Source: Andalucia godoyi
Lineage: Eukaryota > Discoba > Jakobea > Jakobida > Andaluciidae
DNA: 64,000 nucleotides
Assembly: GCA_009859145.1 (NCBI GenBank)
Contig: VRVR01000033.1
Span: 186,001-250,000 of the forward strand
Direction of reading: 5' to 3'
The translations under genes were made by a program, and so were the position numbers. Positions 37,601 to 46,369 of this stretch are shown in pieces. A model generated the notes under the pieces. It made no database searches. It was not told where the DNA came from and saw only the letters and a list, made by a program, of their open reading frames with translations. Within the stretch, counting starts at the first letter, position 1, and each line of letters begins with the position of its first letter.

Positions 37601-38501
37601 AGCTTTTGACACGCAGTCGAGATCCAGCTATGCTTTGGATGAGGACATGTCGTACCGGAGCAGCGAAGATGGGTTCGACGATAGACTTTCCGCTGCAGTC
37701 TCTGCGGGCGTCATCACCTTCCAACCAATCCGCCTGTTCATTCCTGAGCGAAACACATACGACAAGGTGTCCCTGGAGATTCGCAAGCAGTGGGTTTCCA
37801 TTAATAAGTCGTCTGTGTTTGGCGGCAAGAAGACATCCGTCATTATTTATACTATGTTACCAACACTGGAAATTGAAAGTCATCCGTTGCATCTCAGCGA
37901 GCTCACCATCAAAACGTCTGGGGAGCGCCTTCCGCCTTCGACGTTTATTGTGACGACTGCCGCTGGAAGAGCAAGTGATGTGGTCAGATCATTTATTGCT
38001 TTTAAGAGGGCGGCAGGTTTCATCACGGATGAGCCGTCTTTTGTCGAGGAGGTGTCGCAGCAACAGCCATTTTCGCCTCGAGCTGAGGACGGTCTCCTGG
38101 ATGAACCCGAAGAGAAACCAGTCTTCCTTGTCGCTGACTATTCCAACTCTCCGTCACACACGCAGTCTTCAGCGGCAGCATCTCCAAGCACGCCGCAGAA
38201 TTCTCATCATGAATCCTCATCACCTCATCTGAGGACGCAGGAGCGCCAGCGCTCAGGCAGTGTATTTTCGCAGTCATCGACCCACTCGTCGTCGTCTGCG
38301 CCAAAACAAAAGCGACGAGTGCGCGTCATTGCGGATTACGAGCCGAATGACGAGCGCATGTTGTCTGTCAAGCGTGGCGACATACTGGAGCAAATTCACG
38401 AGGAGCAGGGATGGTGGATGTGTCGCGATACCAAGAATCGCTTCGGATTTGTTTCCCCTTACTATTGCGAGGATGTGGATGAAGTCAACTCTACTTTGTA
38501 A
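34677..38501 (+). CDS. leucine-rich-repeat scaffold protein with C-terminal SH3 domain
   Basis: The 1274-residue protein has an N-terminal ribonuclease-inhibitor-type LRR array at about 70-400, in repeats such as LRVLELLGNPIGDEGLAKI and LKTLDLWCNRFGPDGGRAL. A very acidic helix follows (about 475-530). A long disordered Ser/Ala/Pro/Gln region includes a QP-dipeptide run at about 690-708, encoded by a CAGCCA hexamer repeat. Near 1015-1110 lies a folded block (RLFIPERNTYDKVSLEIRK) that could be PH- or FERM-like. An SH3 domain sits at about 1211-1268: RVIADYEPNDERMLSVKRGD, EEQGWWMC and GFVSPYYCEDVDE. LRR plus SH3 suggests an actin or membrane scaffold, by analogy with CARMIL-type proteins, but domain order differs. 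The partner is unknown. It is intronless. Confidence 0.8.
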   Translation: MSFPSSTLFDDLPAPDFPFPDHLSATTLPSSVRFQVSSSSTNGLFLTPLDAASSAVNSDRPRTTKQITSIADLDGILQKAPSAVSSISLYNVYLGQNDGPRVIASLMHFSKMRVVDLACCGIDDSMCIAISRAIIRSASLRSIEVLSLGGNRIGNASASTTLADCLAGMKNLHVLNLRFNVIGDVGMRGVAKALENHGYLSHVNLSSNMIADGSCDALSEMIKNAPSLRVLELLGNPIGDEGLAKICEGIHFSRTLKTLDLWCNRFGPDGGRALESVLSSVNCPLRTLLLGKNALGDAGAASIANSLFRNVQLQVLDLSGCQLTDRFARVLHPILLGQSRLRVLCIKQNELTFSGCKVILDASLRSLSMRILHVAENRLTIAECELLASHHEASLSMLRRDSSKHQSYRLLGAESDVNDDYNPVSDVNGFTPASFSNSGFDSLFYANGRHLKDLESLELVCFSPTYHVDTEPEERAPPLMIEVPEELLSEEDKQEQQQDEAKEEVEEDYDVEVDFDGSEEYNEFADEEYDHSAAGTDQRSHKSENPDLDDQRLSVSHEETVPESDEEDRLSERASACSSAPVDPVPTASASSGQQVHNNHVDNDNDLKREESIAKVVHDLESMQTSDPAAFEEWIIRMADSLKREQQKKNEGIAVLAPSSKARSESSEQTPSAASAASAEPTHSSVIENQQPQPQPQPQPQPQPQPQPEVAEDVEPSAAEPSAAPVSSSSQAHAAPQSATAGLSEGAARQRSTSNAHRSSAKADNATSSNLPGTTVAASTSDSPVISTVPASADESSASNHRRNENSKQTTTSSSTTTNPTTAPPPAAASPLPVSQKEHSPPPSPVIRSRVNSLTDFEALEPDHHSSTHTSRQAGVKEEALLDENDVIIRALKEREQREAALNLKKERANSTSMASQSSVAEPSTPQNDDLIVRLPPGYEVDEQRVAAPPTFGESQNDPVAVVVAQDSTAGKDAAAFDTQSRSSYALDEDMSYRSSEDGFDDRLSAAVSAGVITFQPIRLFIPERNTYDKVSLEIRKQWVSINKSSVFGGKKTSVIIYTMLPTLEIESHPLHLSELTIKTSGERLPPSTFIVTTAAGRASDVVRSFIAFKRAAGFITDEPSFVEEVSQQQPFSPRAEDGLLDEPEEKPVFLVADYSNSPSHTQSSAAASPSTPQNSHHESSSPHLRTQERQRSGSVFSQSSTHSSSSAPKQKRRVRVIADYEPNDERMLSVKRGDILEQIHEEQGWWMCRDTKNRFGFVSPYYCEDVDEVNSTL
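36747..36801 (+). repeat. (CAGCCA)n hexamer repeat coding for Gln-Pro
   Basis: About nine tandem copies of CAGCCA, the last few changed to CAGCCG, lie inside the LRR-SH3 gene. They stay in frame and code for a QP run in the disordered linker. Confidence 0.85.
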
Positions 38502-38649
38502 AGCCGCAAGTCATGGAAGGGAGGAAAGAAAATAGTGAAAAAATTTGACGAGGGGAGAAAGAAACAGACGAAGAAAAGAAGCGACTAGATAAAATTAAAA
38601 AAGGATGCGTCCAGTTCGTGTTCTTTACGGGGATTGCTATAGCGTGAGC

Positions 38650-41600
38650 TTACCGTGCCGTATGTGCCCCGGATGCGGTGGGGCCTGCGGATCCCGGCCG
38701 TCCAAGAGACAGGCGACCGCGGTAAAGAAGATCCAGAACGGCCTGACGGCGATCTGGAGTCATGTTACTACTGCGCGATAGCGATCGATTCGGAGACTGG
38801 GAAGCTGGGCTGCCACCAAGAGAAAGTGCAGAGGGGCCGCGAGATTGCATGGAGTACGGAGCAGACGGCGGCCGGAATGACGGGGGAAGCACAGATGCAA
38901 GAAAACCTCCCTGATCGTCATCGAATGAAGATACCATTTGCCGACCTCCAGTATCGTACAAATTCTTGCGGAGGGAAGCGCCGCCGGAAGACCTGGGTCG
39001 TGCAGACTGCGGCATCGATGCATACGAGCCTGCAAGTCCTTCATCTTCGCTGGAATCGAATTCCTGAACACCTCGTCTTGGGGCACTGTGCTGTTTGCTC
39101 ATCTCTGACACTGAAATGCGTTTGATGCCACTTGCCGAAGGAGGTCTTGGAGACATTCCGGAAACATTGGACACGCTCGACGACACACCGCTCGAAGTGA
39201 GTCGGACGACTTCTCGTTCCTGCATTGACGGTTTGCTCTCCGATGGAGGGCCTTCGTTGGGAGTCGGCGACACAGCGACACGCTCGGCAGACTTTTCCTT
39301 GTCTCGTTTCATTGCAGAAAAATTGCGGTGACCATAGTAAGGGGCATTGGACTGTTGCGGACTCTTGGTTCGATTCGTTGCAGAAATTCGGGGCTTCTTG
39401 ACGGATTTTGGGCTGGGAGAATTGGTCGTATCTACGAATGGAATTCCGTGTTGCCGTGTAGACGTTGGCGTCACGTACGCATGCGGGTTTCCATATAGAT
39501 GAAGCGATGGAACGCGCCACGCTCGCTGCTTTTGCTGCGGGTTCACGAGCAATCGGCACGAGGACAACACACGTTCCATATTTCGTTGACGTTCCTTCAT
39601 CAGCGCTTCCTTCAACTGGCGCTGTCGTTCCAACATCAGATTGTAGCGTTCTGCCAGGCGGGTAAATACATCCAAGTGCGCCAATGGATCTTCTTTTGTT
39701 TCTTCGACTATTTTGAGTCGTGTTTGCGCCTTGATAATTCCCCAGTTCGTGCTTGCAATCTCAGCAACCAGTTCGTCATCGCGCTTCATGCCTTGGTCAA
39801 TCTCCTTCACAAGAGACTGGCTGATTGCATTCGCATTGGATTCCTTCAATCGCCTGATCTCGTCCTCCAAATCCTTGATACGCGTCTCGTATTTCCTCTT
39901 CTCTTCATCCAACGAAGCCCGCCCACGTGCAACTTCTCCTCGCAATTTTGTCAACTCACGAGCATTTGATCCGAGTCTCGACAAAGCGTCTTCGCGGCTC
40001 ATTTGAGCTCTTTCGAGCATCGACTGTGCATTAGACGCCGACGACTGCGCTTCCTTCAGCGCGTATTCAAGCTCCGTGATCTTTTGTTTGTACTCCAACT
40101 CCATTTGCTCCATTTGTGCCTTATGCGCTTGGTTAAGGTTCGCCATCTCCTCCTCGTGCTGCTGTGCTGCGTGTGCTATTTCTTCTTCCTTCAAACGCAG
40201 CCTGTCCGTCAACTCCTCCAACTCGCCCCGCAGATGTGCGAGTTCATCTTCATACCTGTCGCGAAGAGATCGTATTTCATCCTCATGCTCCGCTTTCATC
40301 GTCTCCATTTGCTCTTCGTATTCGCCCTTGACATCTCGCATTTGCTGATCAAAATCTCTCTGCATCTCGACAATCTTCGTTTCATACGAAGCTTTCATCG
40401 CCTGCATTTCTCGACGGTTTCTTTCTTCTCCTTCCGCCAATCGCTGCTGCGCTTCCTCCAGAGCAGCTCTCAGCTCATCCATTTCCTGCTTCATCTTGAA
40501 TTTCAGAGCATTCATTTCCTTTTCGAATTTCTCCCTCATGGAGTTCAGCTGTTGCTCAGCGGATTTTTCTCCGGTGCTCTGCGCTTCCTCCTCATTTCCC
40601 GTCCAGTCATAGAACATCATCCATTCCGGCCGGAACTTGTCTCCCAGCTTGCAAGCCTGGATCAGTTGCTCTCGCAGAACAGTCAGCTCCCGCAGGTATG
40701 CCTGACGCATCTTTTTGAACTGCGAATCTCGTCTTGCGAGTTGTCCTCGAAGATAGTCCAATTGCATATCGTTTCGTTTTAGACGATCGACTACTTCCTG
40801 TGTTCGCTGCTTATAGATCGACACGACTTCTTGAATCTTCTGACGCCCTTCCGCTGAAACGCCTCCCCCCATCGCCGCATTCGCAGACCCTTTTACATTT
40901 GGGGAAGGGCCAAGGGATGCGTTCATTCCGCCGGAATCCTCGTTACCACCGTTTCCGTTGTGGCTACTGTTGTTATTATTACTGGCATCTTTTGGATTCC
41001 CATTCGAACTGTGGAGATTGGAGGGGGCCACATTTGCGGAAACAATGGATTGCTTGCGAGGAGATACAGAAACGTCGTCCAAGCCAATTGCCGAAAACAC
41101 ATTCTCGAGAAACGAGTGCAAAGCTTGCGACAGCTCCTTGTCCAGCTTTTGCTTCTCAGTGAGCGACTGCGGGGTCCGTGCAGACATTGGCAGCACTGGT
41201 TTTTGTGCCGATGGAGGTTCTGCGGCCATTAAATTAGTAGGGAGGTAAGAGGAGAACATGGTGAAGATCTTGTCGCGGACATCAAATAACAGCCTTTCCG
41301 TCTCGGGAGCAGATCGCGCAGACGAAAGCAACACAGATCTTCGTGGAGACGAAGCCACATTCTGCGAGAGATCGAGCAGTGGAATCCCAGATGGCTTGCG
41401 CCCGCCACCATGCATGCTGCTTTTAGCATGGTTGTTGTTGTTGTTGTTGTTGCTGCTGCTGCTGCTGCTGCCGCTGTAATTATTACCATGGGAATTGTTA
41501 TTGCTATTGCCATTGTTGTTGATCTTATTACTGCCAACGTTCTTGGTATTGTCATCATTGTCATAATCCGATTGTGAAGCATCCAATTCTCTCCGCTGTC

Positions 41601-41802
41601 TCTGGTCAGAATTATAAAACGTTTGGACTTCTTCCAGATGTCCATCCCCGTCATCCCCATCGTCATCATCGGAAAATGCGGGATTGAAATCATCAGAGTC
41701 ATCGCCGCCGTGCTTTGCCAACTCAGTCCTTCGAATCACTGCTTCAATCTCCTTGTCATTGGGGTCTCGAAACGCACCCTGCCGCAATACATCCGCGTTC
41801 AT
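38650..41802 (-). CDS. long coiled-coil protein, unknown
   Basis: The 1050-residue protein starts at the ATG at 41802; an in-frame GTG five codons earlier is not needed. Residues ~1-130 are acidic, then Asn/Ser-rich (poly-Asn from a TTG/CTG repeat near 41430-41470). A Ser-rich, Asn-rich region follows to ~330. The core at about 330-750 is a long heptad coiled coil with many MEEM/EELR-type helices, for example QQRLAEGEERNRREMQAMKA. The C-terminal ~300 residues are disordered and basic/Ser-rich, with MSPRPPSASGIKRISVSEM. No motor head, calponin or other catalytic domain is seen. A cytoskeletal, basal-body or Golgi tether role is possible; I do not recognise a named orthologue. Confidence 0.6.
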   Translation of the reverse strand: MNADVLRQGAFRDPNDKEIEAVIRRTELAKHGGDDSDDFNPAFSDDDDGDDGDGHLEEVQTFYNSDQRQRRELDASQSDYDNDDNTKNVGSNKINNNGNSNNNSHGNNYSGSSSSSSNNNNNNNHAKSSMHGGGRKPSGIPLLDLSQNVASSPRRSVLLSSARSAPETERLLFDVRDKIFTMFSSYLPTNLMAAEPPSAQKPVLPMSARTPQSLTEKQKLDKELSQALHSFLENVFSAIGLDDVSVSPRKQSIVSANVAPSNLHSSNGNPKDASNNNNSSHNGNGGNEDSGGMNASLGPSPNVKGSANAAMGGGVSAEGRQKIQEVVSIYKQRTQEVVDRLKRNDMQLDYLRGQLARRDSQFKKMRQAYLRELTVLREQLIQACKLGDKFRPEWMMFYDWTGNEEEAQSTGEKSAEQQLNSMREKFEKEMNALKFKMKQEMDELRAALEEAQQRLAEGEERNRREMQAMKASYETKIVEMQRDFDQQMRDVKGEYEEQMETMKAEHEDEIRSLRDRYEDELAHLRGELEELTDRLRLKEEEIAHAAQQHEEEMANLNQAHKAQMEQMELEYKQKITELEYALKEAQSSASNAQSMLERAQMSREDALSRLGSNARELTKLRGEVARGRASLDEEKRKYETRIKDLEDEIRRLKESNANAISQSLVKEIDQGMKRDDELVAEIASTNWGIIKAQTRLKIVEETKEDPLAHLDVFTRLAERYNLMLERQRQLKEALMKERQRNMERVLSSCRLLVNPQQKQRAWRVPSLHLYGNPHAYVTPTSTRQHGIPFVDTTNSPSPKSVKKPRISATNRTKSPQQSNAPYYGHRNFSAMKRDKEKSAERVAVSPTPNEGPPSESKPSMQEREVVRLTSSGVSSSVSNVSGMSPRPPSASGIKRISVSEMSKQHSAPRRGVQEFDSSEDEGLAGSYASMPQSARPRSSGGASLRKNLYDTGGRQMVSSFDDDQGGFLASVLPPSFRPPSAPYSMQSRGPSALSLGGSPASQSPNRSLSRSSNMTPDRRQAVLDLLYRGRLSLGRPGSAGPTASGAHTAR

Positions 41803-42387
41803 ACAAAATAACCCCACTTATTCAACTAGCAAAAGGAAAATCAACTATCAAAAAATAAAAAAGAAAAAAGATAAAGGAAAGAAAATTTGTCGCACAATCA
41901 AAAATCATAACAATCCCATGTATAACACAGCAGGATTCATTAGCAAACAAAAGGATCAGTATATATATATATATATATATTGATTCGGAGAAACGAAAAA
42001 TGGTTCGGCCGTTTTGACAAATGTAGGAACGGTTTTTGGAAAGACATGGAAGATAAGGGACCGGGGAAATGTAGGGCAACTCCACTTAGGGTTGCTCGCA
42101 CGCCCATTGGGGTCGGAGTGTGGCTTGGCTTTTCCCCCGAAAAAGTGTCGCGCATGCTTGGGACATTTGGAGCGATCTTTTTCGTCTGATTGTATTTTCT
42201 TTTGTTGTTAATATGTGTTATTTAAAATATTAGTTTTTTTTAAGGATTAGTTTTTGTTTTTTTGTTTTGTTTCTCTTCCCGCCTCTGCTCTGCAAATTCT
42301 TAAACAAAGTCATCGCTGCACATATTTCTGTAATCAGCAAGCCGAAGAAGAAAAGCCAAAGAACAACAGCAAGATACCAAAGAAGAA
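41803..42387. promoter_or_regulatory. divergent spacer between coiled-coil gene and dyskerin, with (AT)n
   Basis: These 585 bases include an (AT)n run at 41960-41980. A G/C-richer island at about 42040-42190 has short frames but no gene I recognise. After it comes T-rich sequence and an A/G/C-rich leader (AAGCCAAAGAACAACAGCAAG type) just before dyskerin. The island could hold a small RNA, but I see no diagnostic box. Confidence 0.35.
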
Positions 42388-43923
42388 ATGTCGTCTCGCA
42401 AGTCAGAATCTGTTGTGGAGAAGCAACGCAAGGAGGATTTCCAAGTGGAGTCGTCGACCACAAAGCCAACTTTGGACACGACGGAGTGGCCTCTGTTACT
42501 GAAGAACTATGACAAGCTCCACATTCGCAGCGCACACTACACTCCGATTGCTGCTGGTTGTTCTCCGCTGAAGCGCCCCATTTTTGACTATGTTCGTTAT
42601 GGTGTGATCAACCTGGATAAGCCTGCAAATCCGTCGTCGCACGAAGTTGTTGCTTGGATCAAGCGGATTTTGCGCGTGGACAAGACCGGCCATTCCGGCA
42701 CTCTGGATCCCAAGGTTACAGGATGCTTGATTGTGTGTGTTGACCGTGCAACGAGACTTGTCAAGGCCCAGCAGGCTGCAGGAAAGGAGTACGTGTCCGT
42801 GCTTCGCATGCATGACAAGGTTCAGTCTGAGCTCCAAGTTTCCCGTGCTTTGGAGAAGCTGACTGGAGCGTTGTTCCAGATGCCGCCCGTCATTTCCGCT
42901 GTGAAGAGACAGCTGCGAATCCGAACCATCTATGAATCAAAGCTCTTCGAGTTTGACGCCGAGCGCAATCTGGCTGTCTTCTGGGTCTCTTGCGAGGCCG
43001 GCACCTACATCCGAACCCTCTGTGTGCATCTTGGACTGCTTCTTGGAGTTGGCGGACATATGCAGGAGCTGCGACGCGTGCGCTCTGGTATCATGTCAGA
43101 GAACGAACACATGGTTTCCATGCACGACGTGCTCGATGCCCAGTATGTGTACGACAACCACAAGGACGAGTCGTATCTCCGACGCGTCATCCGACCTCTT
43201 GAGATCTTGCTGACAAATTACAAGCGTATTGTTGTCAAGGACTCTGCCGTCAATGCAGTGTGCTATGGTGCAAAGGTTATGATCCCCGGCTTGCTGCGCT
43301 TCGACTCATCCATCGAGGTCGGCGAGGAAGTTGTCATCATCACCACCAAGGGCGAGGCTGTCGCAATCGGTGTTGCGCAAATGACAGGACCGATCATGGC
43401 CACTGTTGACCATGGAATTGTTGCCAAGATTAAGCGTGTCGTTATGGAACGCGATACGTATCCTCGTCGATGGGGACTTGGACCGGTTGCACAGGAAAAG
43501 AAGAAGCTCGTCGCTTCTGGAAAGCTCGACAAGTATGGCCGACCGAACGAGAACACCCCCAAGAACTGGGCAACGGCGTACAAGTATCATGATGGTGCCG
43601 CTGCTGCACAACAGGCAGAGGAGTCGAACGGACACTCTGCTCAAGAGTCGAAGCCTGCAAAGATGCTGATTGAAGAGGTTGAGGCCGTCACTCCAAAGGA
43701 GAAGTCCAAGGACAAGGATGAGAAGAAGTCTGAGAAGAAGGACCGCAAGCGTGAGCGCGAAGTTGCATCATCGGACTCGGAGCAGGAGTCCAAGAAGAAG
43801 AAGAAGGACAAGGAGGAGAAGAAGTCTGAGAAGAAGGAGAAGAAATCAGAGAAGAAGGACAAGAAAGAAAAGAAGGACAAGAAGAAGAAGAATGATACGT
43901 CAAGCAGCAGCGATGAAGAGTAA
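42388..43923 (+). CDS. DKC1: dyskerin / Cbf5, H/ACA RNP pseudouridine synthase
   Basis: This is the catalytic subunit of H/ACA small nucleolar RNPs. It converts chosen uridines of rRNA and snRNA to pseudouridine and helps stabilise H/ACA RNAs. The 511 residues start with a short basic leader and the [13 protein letters not shown] block. The TruB-type catalytic domain follows, with [20 protein letters not shown] and the catalytic Asp107 in [15 protein letters not shown] domain (about 285-365, with [18 protein letters not shown] and [14 protein letters not shown]) binds guide RNA. The last ~75 residues are K/E/D/S repeats ([19 protein letters not shown]), a nucleolar retention tail seen in many eukaryotes. 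It is intronless and converges on the CDK8-like gene. Confidence 0.97.
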   Translation: MSSRKSESVVEKQRKEDFQVESSTTKPTLDTTEWPLLLKNYDKLHIRSAHYTPIAAGCSPLKRPIFDYVRYGVINLDKPANPSSHEVVAWIKRILRVDKTGHSGTLDPKVTGCLIVCVDRATRLVKAQQAAGKEYVSVLRMHDKVQSELQVSRALEKLTGALFQMPPVISAVKRQLRIRTIYESKLFEFDAERNLAVFWVSCEAGTYIRTLCVHLGLLLGVGGHMQELRRVRSGIMSENEHMVSMHDVLDAQYVYDNHKDESYLRRVIRPLEILLTNYKRIVVKDSAVNAVCYGAKVMIPGLLRFDSSIEVGEEVVIITTKGEAVAIGVAQMTGPIMATVDHGIVAKIKRVVMERDTYPRRWGLGPVAQEKKKLVASGKLDKYGRPNENTPKNWATAYKYHDGAAAAQQAEESNGHSAQESKPAKMLIEEVEAVTPKEKSKDKDEKKSEKKDRKREREVASSDSEQESKKKKKDKEEKKSEKKEKKSEKKDKKEKKDKKKKNDTSSSSDEE

Positions 43924-44034
43924 AAAATGATTTCCCCTTCTTTTTCTTGTTACGAGAACTCTTTCATTACTATTTTCTTTTGTTTTTGGTGTGGGTGCAG
44001 GAAGAAGAAATACGTCTTCCAGCGAATGTCGTCG

Positions 44035-45692
44035 TCATTTATGATGTTTGTGGCTTTGCTGTGGAGTCATAGGAGTGCGGTTTCCATCTTGCCGTGGTCG
44101 AAAAGGGTGGCTCGCAGACAGCAGAGAAAATACGTTTCCGCAAGATGCAGACGCTGGATCCGCAGAAAAGAACGGGTGATTGAGAGCGTCCGCTGCCGAA
44201 ACTCGCTTTGCTGGATCATACTGCAGCATTGACAAGAGAAGGTCGATCGCGAGTGTCAGATCCGCGGAAACGCGTTGTCCACTGCGCTCGCCTGGACGGT
44301 ATTGCAAAACCTTTTGCGATATTTGTCTCCGCTGCCGCTCCACATCGACATTCAAAAAGAACTTTTGAAAGTCAACGCTCCTTTCTGCATAGCTCTGCAG
44401 CTGTTGCCAGTGGACGGTTTGGGAGGCCGTCGGCCACGCTTGTTCGCAGGCCTTCCCGAGCAGCGCAAAGATCTGAAGAATCTGCGAGATCTCGATCGTC
44501 CGATCCGTCGAGGATGACTCAGGGTGATCTCGTTTCCCCGTTAGCAACGACGATGACGCAGTGGAGGAAGACGGCGGCACAGAAGAAGAGGAAGATGACA
44601 CAGGAACCCCGGGGCCGTTCGCCGCGTTTCCATTCGCAAGAACGGGGGGTTTTGCAGGCAGCTTGGACGACACTTGTCGGGACTGTCTTCCCGGGAACAT
44701 GACGTGCGTTGTGATCAATTCGTACATGATGCATCCAGCCGACCAGATGTCAATTGCGGGTCCGTAAGATGAAGAGCCAAGCAACAGCTCTGGCGCACGA
44801 TACCACAATGACACCACTTCTGGATCAGACGAATAGTCCACTGCTGACGGGCAAAGCAAGTGTGCTCGTGAGTGAAACGCTGCGGGTTTGGCCTGCCTTG
44901 CAAGTCCAAAGTCCGCAATCTGCACTTTTCCGTCACACACAAGAATGTTGGACGGCTTGATGTCGCGATGCAGAATTCGAACCGACGGGCCGTGCAGATA
45001 CCGTAGCCCTTGCAGCATCTGCCACATAATGCAGCGGATCACACGGAACGGAAGCAAGTACTTTGCATCTTTCGCTTGCTCCAGCAGCATTTGCAAGTCA
45101 TACTCTGCATAGTCAAACACAAACGCCGCCTGACCACTCTTTGGACTCATGAAGCAGTCTCGCAAACACGCAGCGTTCTCATGGCTCAACAGCTGCAAAA
45201 TCTATCGCTTTTTGCTATTTGTTTCTTGATTTTGTTTGTCCCCCGACCTCGTCATTCAAGAAAAACCATGCACACATAAGCAACAATAAACCAGACATCA
45301 TCAACAGCAACTTTAAAAGAAAGAAAGAAAAAACAATAAAAGTAAAAAGTAAAACAGCAGAAGAAGAAGACATGCACCAGCGGTCTCGTTCTTTTTCTCT
45401 TCTTTTTGGCGCATCGATGAAAACATACAGATAATTCCCGGATAAAAGCAGGTCGAAGCATGGATGACGACGACCCCGAGCTGGTCCGCAGTCTCACAGT
45501 CTTGATAACGACATCCTTTCCATGCACCAGGTCTCGGTATCGCTTCACTTCGCCGTGTGTTCCCGAGCTCACAAAGCCCACGTATTGGTACTTTGCGAAA
45601 TGATTCTTGTACTCGGTCTCGTAGTATCGTGCGATGTCCTCCAGCGAACATGCGTCGCCTTTCCAGCCCGCAGTCCGCCCTTGAATCGCCAT
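44035..45692 (-). CDS. CDK8-like cyclin-dependent kinase, two exons
   Basis: Exon 1 is 45692-45429 (88 codons) and exon 2 is 45201-44035. The intron 45202-45428 has donor GTATGT and acceptor CGATAG. Splicing restores the C-helix RELSILQLLSHENAACL, and the product is 476 residues. Kinase landmarks are SSGTHGEV (Gly-loop), VVIKT (Lys64), Glu86 in the C-helix, HRDIKPSNIL (Asp168) and DFGLAR. The activation loop reads SSDPEVVSLWYRAPELLLG. The Asp-Pro before the APE segment, instead of a phosphorylatable Thr, is typical of CDK8, a Mediator kinase-module subunit acting on RNA polymerase II. A Ser/Pro-rich insert of ~65 residues sits after the GRQ motif (about residues 275-340), which is unusual. 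Another CMGC kinase cannot be fully excluded. It converges on dyskerin. Confidence 0.8.
45202..45428 (-). other. spliceosomal intron of the CDK8-like gene
   Basis: The 227-nt intron is phase 0 with donor GTATGT and acceptor GATAG on the minus strand. An alternative AG nine bases downstream would delete three residues of the kinase C-helix, so the upstream AG is preferred. Confidence 0.75.
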
Positions 45693-46369
45693 CGTCGACG
45701 ATTTGGCCTACATATCGCAGAATACTGCATGCAGTATGCATGCAACATGACCATCTCTGTAGCCCACTCGGTTCTCTCTGCGCGCGTGCTTGGAGGTCCC
45801 TTTCTCTTCAGGAAAATGTACAGTAGGTCATCCTTTTTTAAAAAATTCCTATATAAACTGATTTTTTAAAATAGAATAACAATCCACATCGGCCGCTGAT
45901 GCGCCTGCGATACAGGACACTGCATCAATAATACCTTACTGGGTCTAATTGAGAATATTGCAATGTTGCATAACAATCGATCCATCGAAAGCAATCGTCT
46001 AGATACTGTCGACGGCCCGTTTCCAAAACACCAGACTTGAAACATCGTATTTTCTTTTCAGGTCGTTCGTGCAAACCAGACCTGAAAGAGCCCAACGCTA
46101 GAGCCTTGAAGCCTCTTGTCAAGACGATGAAAACGATATTAGACACAATAAAAACAGTTCAAAAATAAATAAATAAGACGTCTACGGTGCTTATGGATAA
46201 CCAGCGAGAGAGAGGGGGGAAGCAAGCAATCAAAGATGTGAATTGGCAGCCAGGAACACAGATATAGTTTACACACAAAAGAAAAGAAAAGAAAAGAAAA
46301 GAAAAGAAAAGAAAAGAAGAAAAGAAGAGAAAAATTGTTGGGAGAGCGAGCTATCGATGGTCCGCGTAT
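45693..46369. other. 680-base spacer with an inverted repeat and (AAAAG)n
   Basis: It contains an inverted repeat, TTTCAGGTC ... GACCTGAAA, at about 46056-46087 with a 14-base loop, and a (GAAAA)n tract at 46277-46320 just beyond the PDI stop. No coding or tRNA feature was recognised. Confidence 0.45.
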
